NCBI GenBank assembly: GCA_965198915.1
Contig: CBDAQC010000002.1
Span: 1,054,001 to 1,118,000, forward strand
Source of the DNA: BOG-908 sp965198915
Lineage (GTDB): Bacteria > Pseudomonadota > Alphaproteobacteria > Acetobacterales > Acetobacteraceae
Length of the DNA stretch: 64,000 bases
Direction: 5' to 3'
In this document: in pieces, positions 7,738-16,722 of the stretch
Layout: each line of letters starts with the position of its first letter
Numbering within the stretch: position 1 is the stretch's first letter
Made by a program: the position numbers and the translations under genes
Notes under the pieces: generated by a model
Told to the model about the DNA's origin: nothing
Seen by the model: the letters and a program-made list of their open reading frames with translations, nothing else
The model's database searches: none

Positions 7738-8700
7738 TCAGGCCAGCAGCCCCGCCCGCTCATCCGCCAGCGCCGCCGCGTCCAGCCCCCCTGGCCCCAC
7801 CGCGGCCCGCGCCGCCGCCAGCCGCGCCAGGCACGCAGACGAAGCTTCCGGCACCGCCTCCAGCACGCCGCGTGAATCGGCCAGCACGCCGGAGCAGTGC
7901 AGCGCCACGTCGCACCCCGCCGCCAGCGCGGCCGCAGCCCGCGTGCCTGGCGCGCCGGTCAGTGCTTCCATCGCCAAATCGTCCGTCACCAGCACGCCCG
8001 CAAAGCCGATGGCCTCCGGCGCGCGTATCACGCGGCTGATGATGGCGGCGGACTGGGTGGCCGGGTTGGTCATGTCCTGCTGCATGTAGCGGATATGGGC
8101 CGTCATCAGCCAGGGCAGCGTACGCAGGCGGCGGAACGGCAGCAGGTCGGTCTGGGACACGCCGTCCAGCACCGGCAGCTCCTTGTGGCTGTCGGCTCTG
8201 GCGCGGCCGTGGCCGGGCGCGTGCTTGCCCACCGGCTGCACGCCGGCCGCCAGCAGGCCCGCGGCATACGCGCCGGCAAGCTCGGCCACCACCTCCGGAT
8301 CGTGCGAAAAGGCGCGGTCGCCGATCACGTCGTGCCCGTCCGGCGCCGCCACGTCCAGCACGGGGGCCGCCACCACGTCCAGCCCGGCTTGCGCGCAGTC
8401 CAGCCCGATCAGCGCCCCGGTCAGCCACGCCGCCCGCGCGCTGCGCAGCACTCGGACGGGCGGATGCGCGCGCCAGTGCGGCGGCCGCAGGCGCGCCACA
8501 CGACCCCCCTCCTGATCCACCATCAGCACGCCTTCCGCGGGCAGCGCCCGCCGCAGCTCGGCCGTCAGCGCGGCAAGCTGCGCCGGGTCGGCCACGTTGC
8601 GGGCGAACAGGATGACGCCCAGCGGCTGCAGGTCGCGCAGCAGCGCCGCCTCGTCCGGCGAGAGCCGGAGGCCGCCAATGCCGATGATCGCCGGACGCAT
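7738..8700 (-). CDS. nagZ: beta-N-acetylhexosaminidase (peptidoglycan recycling)
   Basis: Family GH3 enzyme that removes N-acetylglucosamine from anhydromuropeptides in the cytoplasm. The substrate and catalytic loop motif KHAPGHGRARADSH matches the NagZ KHFPGHG...DSH signature, and the nucleophile region VTDDLAMEAL is present. The length of 320 aa is normal. An in-frame GTG at 8709 exists, but AGAAGG lies about 9 nt before the ATG at 8700, so the ATG is preferred. It sits downstream of argS and the SPOR gene, as in related genomes, and is followed by repeat element B. Confidence 0.93.
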   Translation of the reverse strand: MRPAIIGIGGLRLSPDEAALLRDLQPLGVILFARNVADPAQLAALTAELRRALPAEGVLMVDQEGGRVARLRPPHWRAHPPVRVLRSARAAWLTGALIGLDCAQAGLDVVAAPVLDVAAPDGHDVIGDRAFSHDPEVVAELAGAYAAGLLAAGVQPVGKHAPGHGRARADSHKELPVLDGVSQTDLLPFRRLRTLPWLMTAHIRYMQQDMTNPATQSAAIISRVIRAPEAIGFAGVLVTDDLAMEALTGAPGTRAAAALAAGCDVALHCSGVLADSRGVLEAVPEASSACLARLAAARAAVGPGGLDAAALADERAGLLA

Positions 8701-8877
8701 CGCGGCCACGCCCTTCTAGATTGGGGTTGGGCGCAAGGCAGCACGTGCCCTGGCCAGGCACTTCTGGCGGAGTGTTACACGCCCTCTGCCAGCCGCTTTC
8801 ACCTGGGCCGTCCCGCCAGCCGCGCGCCTGGGCTCAGACGGCTGTTCCCCGAGCGCCGCCGGAGCCGGCACGGCGGC

Positions 8878-9606
8878 TCAGAACGCGGCGATGGAGCAAT
8901 CCCCGCCTTTCGCCCGCACCTTGCCGCAGAACGCCGTCGCCGCCGCTATGTTGGCGAACCCGCCGGTGCGCAGGCGATACACCACCCGGCCCGCAACGGT
9001 GGCACGCTCCACCTCGGGCGTATGACCGTCGAACAGTCCGGGAATCTTCTCCGCCAGCTTGCCCCAATCCTGCTCGGCGGCCTGCTGGCTTTCGAACGCC
9101 GCAAGCTGCACGGCTGTGCCGGGCGGCTGGTCGGCGGCCGGCATGGCGGCCTGCACGGAGGCATGTTGCACGGGGGCCGCGGGCGCCACGGCAGGCGCCG
9201 GCGCGGCTACGGCGACAGGCGCGGGCGCGACGGGCGCAGCCAAGGCCTGCTCCACCGGCTTGGGCGCCGAGCGTATCTTGGCGCGCAGCGCGTGCAGCGC
9301 CGGTTTCTCCGGCTCGGGCGCCAGGCGCTCCGCACCGCCGCTCACCTCATCGGCGCCCGCCACCTTCATGCCACCCGGGTCCAGCGGCTTGATACGCACC
9401 GGCCCGCTCTGCGCCAGTATCACCGGCACGCCGTGATGGGCGTGGTGGGACATGCTGAACACGCCGATCACCAGGGCCAGCACGCCACCGAACCCGGCCG
9501 CCGCGATCGCCATGCGGCGCATGTCCGGATCCAACCCGCTGGCGGGTGCCGCGGGCCGGTAGGACGGGCGGCCAAAATTCTGGGTGATCTGCGGCACGTC
9601 TGACAT
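8878..9606 (-). CDS. SPOR-domain membrane protein
   Basis: A 242-residue protein with a cytoplasmic N-terminus, one transmembrane helix at about residues 33–52 (RRMAIAAAGFGGVLALVIGV), a long Ala/Pro-rich linker and a C-terminal SPOR domain (about 165–242; AVQLAAFESQQAAEQDWGKL). SPOR domains bind denuded glycan strands at division sites, so a septal or cell-wall role is likely. The ATG at 9606 has AGGGA about 8 nt upstream and lies 11 bp after the argS stop, indicating co-transcription with argS and probably nagZ. The longer frame to 9663 overlaps argS and is not needed. Confidence 0.88.
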   Translation of the reverse strand: MSDVPQITQNFGRPSYRPAAPASGLDPDMRRMAIAAAGFGGVLALVIGVFSMSHHAHHGVPVILAQSGPVRIKPLDPGGMKVAGADEVSGGAERLAPEPEKPALHALRAKIRSAPKPVEQALAAPVAPAPVAVAAPAPAVAPAAPVQHASVQAAMPAADQPPGTAVQLAAFESQQAAEQDWGKLAEKIPGLFDGHTPEVERATVAGRVVYRLRTGGFANIAAATAFCGKVRAKGGDCSIAAF

Positions 9607-9616
9607 CGGCAATTCC

Positions 9617-11410
9617 CTAACCGTCCCGCAACTCCTCGACGGGAACAACACCAAGCACGGCAAGACCGGACCTGATCACTACAGCAACCGAGGCCACCAA
9701 AGCCAGTCTCGCGAGCGTTTCCGCCGGCTGATCCTCCCGCAGAAACCGCAGCGTGGCCTCGGCGCGCCCCTGCTGCCACAATGTATTAAAGTCAGCCGCC
9801 AAGTCATAGAGAAAAAACGCTATTCGGTGCGGTTCATGCGCCAGGGCCGCGCCTTCCACCGTGCGCGGCCATTGCGCCAGGCGACGCATCATCGCCAGTT
9901 CCGCCGGCGCTTCCAGACACGCCAGATCCACATGCGCCAGCGCTGCCGGCGTGATCGCCTCGGCACCGAACATCGGCCCGGCCTTGCGCAGCACGGAACG
10001 GCAGCGCGCATGCACGTACTGCACGTAATAGACCGGGTTCTCGCGCGTCTCTGCCACCGCCAAGTCCAGGTCGAACTCCATCTGCGCGTCCGGCTTGCGC
10101 GTCAGCATGGTGAAGCGCACCACGTCGCGCCCCACCTCGTCGATCAGGTCGCGCAGGGTCACGAAGCTGCCTGCGCGCTTGCTCATCTTCACGGCCACGC
10201 CGCCGCGCACCACGTGCACGATCTGGCACAGCAGGACGTCCAGCGCGTCTGCGCCCTCGGCCAGCGCGCGCACCGCCGCCTTCATGCGGCTGACATAGCC
10301 GCCATGGTCCGCCCCCCACACGTCGATCATCAGCTTTGCGCCGCGCTGCGCCTTGTCGGCGTGGTTGGCGATGTCATTGGCAAAATACGTGTTGGTGCCG
10401 TCGGATTTCTTCAGCGGCCGGTCCACGTCGTCACCGAACTGGGTGGCGCGGAACAGCGTCTGCGGACGCGGCTCCCAGTCGTCCGGCGTCTTGCCCTTGG
10501 GCGGCTCCAGCACGCCCTCGTAGATCAGGCCGCGTTCCGCCAGCGTCGCGATCGCGCGCTCCGCCGCACCGCTGGCCAGCAGCGCGCGCTCGGAGGTGAA
10601 CACGTCATGCACCACGCCCAGGGCCGCCAAATCCTCGCGTATGGCGGCCATCATCATGCTGATCGCCGTGTCGCGTACCGTGTCCAGCCACACTTCCGGC
10701 TCGGCCGGGGTCGCGTCCGGCCCGGCCAGCGCCGCGCCATGCGCCGCGGCCAGCGCCTCGCCCACCGGCACCAGGTAGTCGCCGCGGTATTGCAGGCCGC
10801 CAGGAACGGCGGCCGCATACGCCTCCTCGGTCAGCGTGGTGCCGAGCGCCTGCAGATAGCGCCAGTAGGCCGCCCAGGCGAGGGCCACCACCTGCGCGCC
10901 GGCGTCATTGACGTAGTATTCCTTTGTCACCGCAAACCCGGCCTTGGCCAGCAGGTTCGCGAGCGCATCGCCCACCACCGCACCCCGGCAATGGCCAATA
11001 TGCAGCGGCCCTGTCGGATTGGCGGAGACATATTCCACGTTGACCGCCACGCCCTGCCCGGCAGCGCTGTCGCCATATGCCTCGCCGGCCGCCAGGATCA
11101 CCGGCAGCTGCGCCCGGAAGCTAGGCGCGCTCAGCCGCAGGTTGATGAAGCCCGGCCCGGCCGGTGCGGCCTCCGCCACGTCCGGATTGGCCGCGAGGTC
11201 GGCTGCCAGCACCGCCGCCAGCTCGGCCGGCTTGCGGCCGGCAGACTTCGCGCACACCATCGCCGCGTTGGTCGCCATGTCGCCATGTGCCGCCTCGCGC
11301 GTCGGTGTCACTTCCACGCGCGCTGACACCTCGGCGGGCAGCGCCGGCACCGCGCGCTGCAGCGCGGCCAGCACGTGGGCCCGCATGTCGGCATACAGGT
11401 TCTGGCTCAA
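9617..11410 (-). CDS. argS: arginyl-tRNA synthetase
   Basis: Class I synthetase that charges tRNA-Arg. The 597-aa length fits. The ATP-binding signature appears as ANPTGPLHIGH, and the second signature as VKMSKRAG. The C-terminal DALR-type anticodon-binding domain fills the last 120 residues. The start codon is TTG at 11410 with AGGA about 8 nt upstream. First gene of the minus-strand run that continues through SPOR, nagZ and scpAB. Confidence 0.97.
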   Translation of the reverse strand: MSQNLYADMRAHVLAALQRAVPALPAEVSARVEVTPTREAAHGDMATNAAMVCAKSAGRKPAELAAVLAADLAANPDVAEAAPAGPGFINLRLSAPSFRAQLPVILAAGEAYGDSAAGQGVAVNVEYVSANPTGPLHIGHCRGAVVGDALANLLAKAGFAVTKEYYVNDAGAQVVALAWAAYWRYLQALGTTLTEEAYAAAVPGGLQYRGDYLVPVGEALAAAHGAALAGPDATPAEPEVWLDTVRDTAISMMMAAIREDLAALGVVHDVFTSERALLASGAAERAIATLAERGLIYEGVLEPPKGKTPDDWEPRPQTLFRATQFGDDVDRPLKKSDGTNTYFANDIANHADKAQRGAKLMIDVWGADHGGYVSRMKAAVRALAEGADALDVLLCQIVHVVRGGVAVKMSKRAGSFVTLRDLIDEVGRDVVRFTMLTRKPDAQMEFDLDLAVAETRENPVYYVQYVHARCRSVLRKAGPMFGAEAITPAALAHVDLACLEAPAELAMMRRLAQWPRTVEGAALAHEPHRIAFFLYDLAADFNTLWQQGRAEATLRFLREDQPAETLARLALVASVAVVIRSGLAVLGVVPVEELRDG

Positions 11411-11588
11411 AATCTGGTCCTAGGAGGGTGGCGAACCGGCTTCTAGCCCAGCCGCACCCGGCGGGTAACCACGTAAAGGCAGGCCAGCAGCCCGGCCGCC
11501 GCCCTGGTAATTCCGCGGCACCCCGGTATCACCTCCACCGCCTGCGCGACTCTGGCTGCGCGCCGGCCCAAACAACAGGAGATGTCCC

Positions 11589-11963
11589 GTGTTCTCGCAC
11601 ATCATGATCGGCACCAACGACCTGGACCGCGCGAAAGCGTTCTACGACAAGCTGCTCGGCACGGTGGGCGTCCCGCCCGCCAACATCGACGGCAACCGGA
11701 TGTTCTACATGACGAAGACGGGCATCCTGTCGATCACCAAGCCGATCAACGGCGAGCCCGCGACGAACGCCAACGGCATGACGATCGGCTTCGCTACCGA
11801 CTCGCCCGAACAGACGCGCGCCTGGCACGAAGCCGGTTTGGCCGCCGGCGGCACCGATTGCGAGGACCCGCCCGGCGTGCGCGAAGGCGGCCTCGGCAAG
11901 CTGTATCTGGCCTATCTCCGCGATCCGGACGGGCACAAGCTCTGCGCGCTGCATCGCATGTAA
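11589..11963 (+). CDS. VOC (glyoxalase/dioxygenase fold) family protein
   Basis: Small 124-residue vicinal-oxygen-chelate protein. It opens with FSHIMIGTNDLDRAKAFYD, the typical first beta-alpha unit, and ends with LAYLRDPDGHKLCALH, the usual metal-ligand strand. The reaction is unknown; such single-domain members include glyoxalase-like enzymes and resistance proteins. Start is GTG 11589 with AGGAG 7 nt upstream. Divergent from argS across a 178-bp gap. Confidence 0.85.
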   Translation: MFSHIMIGTNDLDRAKAFYDKLLGTVGVPPANIDGNRMFYMTKTGILSITKPINGEPATNANGMTIGFATDSPEQTRAWHEAGLAAGGTDCEDPPGVREGGLGKLYLAYLRDPDGHKLCALHRM

Positions 11964-11987
11964 GGGCGCGCAGCAGGCACACCGCGG

Positions 11988-12006
11988 ACCCGCCAAGCTG
12001 GCGGGT
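11988..12006 (+). terminator. hairpin after the VOC gene
   Basis: A perfect 8-bp stem, ACCCGCCA / TGGCGGGT, around a 3-nt loop, 25 bp after the VOC stop codon. No T-run follows, so it may be a Rho-dependent end or only an mRNA 3' stabiliser. Confidence 0.4.
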
Positions 12007-12185
12007 TCACCGCCTGGACGGGCCCGGTGGGCCGCTGGCCGCTTTTCTGATGCCGAGGGGCGGAAACCCCTTCTGTCACCGACTGTGGGTCTGCCCGGAA
12101 GTCGCGGGTGCCCTGGCGCCGAACCCCATTCCGTAGAATTGCTGGTGACAGACACTCAACCCCGCACGCCACTCCGGACGCCAGA

Positions 12186-13319
12186 ATGATCCTGCCCGAA
12201 CCCTTCCACGCGTTCAGCATCAGCCGGCTGGCGCACAAGCTGAAATCCGAAGGCCGGGCCGTGCTGCACATGGAATTCGGCCAGCCTTCCACCGGGGCGC
12301 CGAAAGCCGCCATCGCGGTGGCCCACCAGGTGCTGGACAGCGAGGCGCTGGGATATTGGGAAAGCCCGGCGCTGAAAGCGCGCATAGCCCGCCTGTATGC
12401 CGAACGCTACGGCATCGAGGTCACCGCCGGCCAGGTGCTGCTGACCTGCGGGGCGTCGCCGGCGCTGGTGCTGGCGCTGGCATCCAACTTCCGGCCCGGC
12501 GACCGCATCGCCCTCGCGCGGCCCGGCTACGTGGCCTACCGCAACACGTTGCGGGCGCTGCACATGCAGGCCCACGAGGTGCCCTGCGGGCCGGAGATGC
12601 GCTACCAGCTATCCGCCAGGCTGCTGGCCGGGATGGACCCGCCGCCCGCCGGCATCATCATGGCCAGTCCTGCCAACCCGACCGGCACGATCATCGAGCC
12701 GGGTGAGATGGCCGCGCTGGCCGCCATCTGCCGCGAGCGCGGCACCAGGATTATCTCGGACGAAATCTACCATGGGCTGAGCTACGGTGAACCTGCGCGC
12801 TCGATGCTGGAGTTCGCCCCTGACGCCACGGTGATCAGCAGCTTTTCGAAATACTACAGCATGGCCGGCTGGCGCCTGGGCTGGCTGATCGTGCCCGCCG
12901 GCCGCTTCGACCTGACCTGGGCGTATGCCGGCAACATGTTCCTGACCCCGCCCAGCCTCAGCCAGCACGCTGCCCTCGCCGCAATGGACAGCCACGCCGA
13001 GCTGGACGGACATCTTGCAACCTACCGCGAAAACCGCAGGCTGCTGCTGGAAGCGCTGCCCGCGTCGGGGCTGACCGCGATCGCCCCGCCCGATGGCGCC
13101 TTCTACATCTATGCAGATGTCGGGCACCTGACCCAGGATAGCCTGGCCTTCTGCACGCGGCTGCTGAACGACACCGGAGTGGCCATCGCGCCGGGCATCG
13201 ACTTCGATCCGGTCGAAGGACGGCATTTCATTCGCATCAGTTTCGCGGTTTCCACGGCGGAAGTGCGCGAGGCGATCGCGCGGCTGGTGCCTTGGCTTGC
13301 TGGCGCGGCCGGGCGGTAA
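12186..13319 (+). CDS. PLP-dependent aminotransferase, class I/II
   Basis: Fold-type I aspartate-aminotransferase-like enzyme of 377 aa from ATG 12186. Visible landmarks are the substrate region MEFGQPSTGAP, the PLP-contacting MASPANPTGTI, the DEIYHGLSYG block and the Schiff-base lysine in SSFSKYYSMAGWRLGW. The amino donor and keto acid cannot be told from sequence; the combination resembles AspC/DapL-like general aminotransferases. A longer frame to 12108 is possible but contributes nothing recognisable. Converges with gmhA; a single repeat arm follows the stop. Confidence 0.88.
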   Translation: MILPEPFHAFSISRLAHKLKSEGRAVLHMEFGQPSTGAPKAAIAVAHQVLDSEALGYWESPALKARIARLYAERYGIEVTAGQVLLTCGASPALVLALASNFRPGDRIALARPGYVAYRNTLRALHMQAHEVPCGPEMRYQLSARLLAGMDPPPAGIIMASPANPTGTIIEPGEMAALAAICRERGTRIISDEIYHGLSYGEPARSMLEFAPDATVISSFSKYYSMAGWRLGWLIVPAGRFDLTWAYAGNMFLTPPSLSQHAALAAMDSHAELDGHLATYRENRRLLLEALPASGLTAIAPPDGAFYIYADVGHLTQDSLAFCTRLLNDTGVAIAPGIDFDPVEGRHFIRISFAVSTAEVREAIARLVPWLAGAAGR

Positions 13320-13322
13320 GGC

Positions 13323-13370
13323 TGAAGGAAGGCCTTCTTTTTCGAGAAAAAGAAGCAAGCTTTTGGTCCG
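13323..13370. repeat. AT-rich repeat, single arm C
   Basis: One arm of the inverted-repeat family (GGAAGGCCTTCTTTTTCGAG, then AAAAAGAAGCAAGCTTTTGG) just after the aminotransferase stop codon. No second arm is recognisable before gmhA, so this is a half-element. Confidence 0.7.
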
Positions 13371-13527
13371 CTGTCGCGGCTTGGTGACACGTACGCCTGA
13401 GGCGCTGCCTGCGTGCTTAGTGTCTGTTGAAAACCCGACCAAGTGATTCGGCTGGCCGTCATTTTCGACCATCGGAGCACAGGAAATCGCCGTCAGATGG
13501 CCGCCGGGGCGAGTTTCAAACGGGCAC

Positions 13528-14115
13528 TTAGGGCTCGTGGTTGCCGAAGATCGCCTGCTCTATTGCGGCCAACATCGCGTGCGCGGCGGCCATGTGGAGC
13601 TGCTGCACCACCTGCGCGTTTTCTGACGGCGCACGCAACACGTGGTCGAAGCTCCCCGGCATCGCCCCGCCCGCCTGCCCCGAGAATCCGAGTGTTGCCA
13701 TGCCCATCCCACGCGCCGCTTCGGCCGCCAGGATCAGGTTTCTGGAGTTGCCGGAGGTGGAAAACGCGAGCAACACGTCGCCAGGCCTGCCCAGGGCACT
13801 CACCTGGCGCGCGAATACGGTCTCGAAGCCGTAATCATTGCCGCACGCGGTCAACACCGGTCCGCTCTCGCTCAACGCCAGCGCAGCGAGCGGCGCCCTG
13901 TCGATCATCAGCCGGCTCACATATTCGGCGGCGACATGCTGCGCATCCGCGGCGCTGCCGCCATTACCGGCGATCAGCAGCTTGCCGCCGGCCCGCAGGC
14001 TGGCGGTCACCATCCGCGCCGCGTCCTGCAGCATGGCGACGCAGGCCGCGTTTTCGGCCAGGGAGGCGGTCGCCCTGGCGGAGCGTTGCAGATAGGCTGA
14101 GACATCGTCTTGCAT
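13528..14115 (-). CDS. gmhA: sedoheptulose-7-phosphate isomerase
   Basis: First enzyme of ADP-heptose synthesis; converts sedoheptulose 7-phosphate to D-glycero-D-manno-heptose 7-phosphate. The SIS-domain motifs GNGGSAADAQH and FSTSGNSRN are clear, and the 195-aa length from ATG 14115 is normal. A longer frame to 14178 adds an unconserved leader and is rejected. The product is the substrate of HldE, whose gene begins at 348; gmhB and the epimerase hldD are not in the window. Confidence 0.94.
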   Translation of the reverse strand: MQDDVSAYLQRSARATASLAENAACVAMLQDAARMVTASLRAGGKLLIAGNGGSAADAQHVAAEYVSRLMIDRAPLAALALSESGPVLTACGNDYGFETVFARQVSALGRPGDVLLAFSTSGNSRNLILAAEAARGMGMATLGFSGQAGGAMPGSFDHVLRAPSENAQVVQQLHMAAAHAMLAAIEQAIFGNHEP

Positions 14116-14467
14116 GGACGCTCGTCTGCCCCATGACGGCCCGTTTTGAAATGGCCGATGCGGGCCGGCCGCCTGCAATCCTGCAAGAGCACGGGTTTCT
14201 GGCCTTGTGCAGTCGCACCAGCCGAGCTGGTCCTAACCGATCAGCGCGCTTGCGCAACTTCAGCATAGAGCCATCTGTTGACTGGCTCACCTGAGCCAGA
14301 CGTAATGATTTCAGGAGAAATAACCATTTTTTGAGACTTGCCGGTGAAGTTGTTGCGAAGTAGCATACAACTCATGACCTGACTCTCCGTTGGAAGAGGT
14401 TCGGAAGCGAAGCGGTATCCGACCATTCCGGCTGGCCAATCCACGGGCATCTTTCGACGGAGTCTGC
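14116..14467. other. 352-bp lower-GC gap between gmhA and a small gene
   Basis: No well-supported gene. Base composition is visibly lower in GC than the flanks between about 14260 and 14400. It contains one short minus-strand frame with a Shine–Dalgarno match (listed separately) and the GGAG-containing leader of the small gene at 14468. Confidence 0.5.
14241..14375 (-). CDS. possible 44-residue protein, atypical codon use
   Basis: A short frame from ATG 14375 with GGAG 9 nt upstream. The product begins MSCMLLRNNFTGKSQKMV and has no membrane segment or recognisable motif. Its codons are far richer in A and T at third positions than those of its neighbours, which argues either for recent acquisition or against its being a gene. 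It diverges from the small gene at 14468. Confidence 0.25.
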   Translation of the reverse strand: MSCMLLRNNFTGKSQKMVISPEIITSGSGEPVNRWLYAEVAQAR

Positions 14468-14662
14468 ATGATAACCACGCTCATCCTTATCTTCCTGTTC
14501 AATGGCCAGGAAGTCCGCATCGAACGGCCTATCGACATGGCAGCCTGCGCCAGCCAGACGACCGCGCAGATTCAGGCCGCGGAAGTGTTGCACGACCATC
14601 CGAAATACGTCTGGGATCACCGGTGGAGCTGCCGGATCGGCCGCATGGAAAAACAGGCCTGA
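14468..14662 (+). CDS. small hypothetical protein with hydrophobic N-terminus
   Basis: A 64-residue product starting MITTLILIFLFNGQEVRIERP. GGAG lies 5 nt before the ATG. The first ten residues are strongly hydrophobic, too short for a confident signal peptide; two cysteines (in AACASQ and WSCRIG) could form a disulfide. Codon use matches the host GC bias in the second half. Function unknown. The longer frame from 14390 lacks support. Confidence 0.5.
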   Translation: MITTLILIFLFNGQEVRIERPIDMAACASQTTAQIQAAEVLHDHPKYVWDHRWSCRIGRMEKQA

Positions 14663-14792
14663 TTCTGCTTAGGCTGTCTTCGGTATCTGTTTGTAAGCCT
14701 TCTCCAGCGGCGGAGCTTCAGGCGCCTGTGCACCTGGTCCGAAGAACGCGATCCGCCTCGTTGCTCTGAAATGCAGCCGGGTGTGACAGCCG

Positions 14793-15446
14793 TCAGTGGT
14801 CCGCCAGGTTTATCATGCTGAACGGGTGCGCCGGCACCGGACAGGACGCTGTTTCGGCAGGCTTGAGCGTCCGCAGATCGCTAAGCCAGCAGCGGTCCAG
14901 GATCGAGCAGTAACATAGCCGGAAAGTAATGTCGGCCAGGTGCGAGTCGAAGTTGCTGAACACGGCGGCATCGGCGGCGCTCCTGTCCATGCTGATCATC
15001 GTGCGGCTCTGGTCGGGCCGGATCACGTTGCCAGCGACGTCGCCCAGGCCGATACCGAGGGCCATGCGCGCATGCGCGGCCTTGGTGTCCGCCGACAGGC
15101 CGCAGCAGCGTTGCAGCAGCTCCGTCGCGTTACCCACGGGTCTGCCCGCGTAGAACACCTCGAAGCTTTCCACCTTGGCAGGACCGACGCCCTCGTTACG
15201 GACATCCACGCTGACGAGCGCGTTCGTGCCGGTCAGGCGGCGTTCCTCGTCCACCTCCATGAACGGCCAGGAATTAGCCGCCAGAAGCTCGCGCTGTATC
15301 GATTCGCCGCGCATGCCGATGACCAGCGACACGAGCGAGATGAAGATGGCGGCGCTGGCCGCAAGGAAATCGAACCAGAAGCGGCCGGTGCGGCGCGGGG
15401 CGCCCTGTATCTCGTCCGGGGTGATGATGCGGTCCGTGTCGGGCAT
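14793..15446 (-). CDS. single-pass membrane protein of unknown function
   Basis: A 217-residue protein from ATG 15446. One transmembrane helix at about 26–46 (FDFLAASAAIFISLVSLVIG) leaves a short cytoplasmic tail and a 165-residue outer domain with five cysteines, including CC at about 113–114 and CYC in the last third. The predicted beta-rich outer part (LVSVDVRNEGVGPAKVESF) resembles an immunoglobulin-like sandwich, but I cannot assign a family. Divergent from the radical SAM gene, with only 74 bp between the two starts. Confidence 0.65.
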   Translation of the reverse strand: MPDTDRIITPDEIQGAPRRTGRFWFDFLAASAAIFISLVSLVIGMRGESIQRELLAANSWPFMEVDEERRLTGTNALVSVDVRNEGVGPAKVESFEVFYAGRPVGNATELLQRCCGLSADTKAAHARMALGIGLGDVAGNVIRPDQSRTMISMDRSAADAAVFSNFDSHLADITFRLCYCSILDRCWLSDLRTLKPAETASCPVPAHPFSMINLADH

Positions 15447-15520
15447 TGCGTGTCCAGGAAGAAACGGTTGCGCATTCGGCTGCCTGGCGAACAATCGGCC
15501 GCCGCCATCGTTGCCGCCGT

Positions 15521-16564
15521 ATGGACCGTTTATGGACTCCGCGCCGCGTACTGGCCACCCCGTCCGCCCTTGCTTTGCCGGAAGGCCAGGCGATGGCGGA
15601 GCGCGCAGTGGCGGCCGGCGCCGAACTGGTGGCGTTGAAGGCTGACCGCCTGACCGGCCTGCCGGACGCCTACCGCGACGCCAAGACCACCATGGCGATC
15701 GTCACCGCCAGCCCGAGCCGCAGGCGCCTGCAGCCGATCCCGCCGAGTGCCGACTGGCGCTTCGACCTGGCAGAGGGCTGTCCCGCCCATTGCGCCTATT
15801 GCTACCTGGCCGGCTCGCTTGCCGGCCCGCCGATCATCCGTGTGTATGCGAATTTGGGCGAGATACTGGCGGAGTTGCCGGCCGCCGTGGGCCAGGGGCG
15901 CGTCACGTCCGCCTCGGTGGCGCGCGCGGCGGAGGGCACCACGTTCGAGTGCTCCTGCTATACGGACCCGCTGGCGCTGGAACACCTGACCGGCAGCCTG
16001 GCCGCCTGCATCACCCGCTTCGGCGCCTGGGAGGCGCCGGTGCAGCTCCGCTTCACCACCAAGTTCGCGGCCGTGGGGCCGTTGCTGGGCCTGCAACACA
16101 ACCGCCGCACGCGCGTGCGCTTTTCGGTCAACGCGCGCGCCGCCGAACGGCACGAAGGCGGCGCGCCGCGCATGGCCGCGCGCCTGGCGGCGCTGCGCCA
16201 GATGGCACAGGCAGGTTATCCGATCGGCCTGACGGTGGCGCCCATCATGCGCGTGCCGGACTGGGCGGCGGCCTACGACACCCTGTTCGCCGATGTGGAG
16301 ACGGCGCTGCGTGGCGTGCCGGATGTGGATTTGACGGCGGAGCTGATCACGCACCGGTTCACACCCAAATCCAAAGAGGTTCTGGCCGGCTGGTATCCCG
16401 GCAGCAGCCTGGAGATGGACGAAGCCGAGCGGGCGCGGAAGATGACGAAGTTCGGCTCGGTGAAATGGGTGTTCCCGAAGGAACAGATGGCGGAGATGCG
16501 TGCCTCGGTGGAGGGCTCGCTGGTGCGGCACCTGCCGGCGGCGAGGCTGTTGTATTGGACGTGA
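15521..16564 (+). CDS. spore photoproduct lyase family radical SAM protein
   Basis: 347-residue radical S-adenosylmethionine enzyme. The cluster motif is CPAHCAYC (C87, C91, C94), the CX3CX2C spacing, followed by YLAGSL as in spore photoproduct lyases. A second cysteine motif, ECSCYTDP (C144, C146), lies where Bacillus SplB has its catalytic Cys141, so the hydrogen-donor residue may be conserved. In sporeformers the enzyme reverses the spore photoproduct; alphaproteobacteria do not sporulate, so the natural lesion is unknown. Start ATG 15521. Followed by repeat element D and the AAA ATPase gene. Confidence 0.85.
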   Translation: MDRLWTPRRVLATPSALALPEGQAMAERAVAAGAELVALKADRLTGLPDAYRDAKTTMAIVTASPSRRRLQPIPPSADWRFDLAEGCPAHCAYCYLAGSLAGPPIIRVYANLGEILAELPAAVGQGRVTSASVARAAEGTTFECSCYTDPLALEHLTGSLAACITRFGAWEAPVQLRFTTKFAAVGPLLGLQHNRRTRVRFSVNARAAERHEGGAPRMAARLAALRQMAQAGYPIGLTVAPIMRVPDWAAAYDTLFADVETALRGVPDVDLTAELITHRFTPKSKEVLAGWYPGSSLEMDEAERARKMTKFGSVKWVFPKEQMAEMRASVEGSLVRHLPAARLLYWT

Positions 16565-16580
16565 GAGGACGTTATAGTAG

Positions 16581-16720
16581 CGAAAGGAAGCAAGGAGTTC
16601 TTTTTGGAAAAAGAGAACCAAAAGACTTTCGCTCCCTGTAGGCGGCTGAAGGACAGGTGCGCGACAGCGGAGCAAAAGCTTTTTGCTTCTTTTTCTCGAA
16701 AAAGAAGGCCTGCCTTTCTC
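16581..16720. repeat. AT-rich inverted-repeat element D
   Basis: Arm 1 starts GAAAGGAAGCAAGGAGTTCT at 16581; arm 2 (about 16671–16720) reads GCAAAAGCTTTTTGCTTCTT and ends in the mirrored GGCCTGCCTTTC. The spacer is about 45 bp. It ends 2 bp before the ATG of the AAA ATPase gene, so the arm forms that gene's immediate leader. Confidence 0.8.
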
Positions 16721-16722
16721 CC

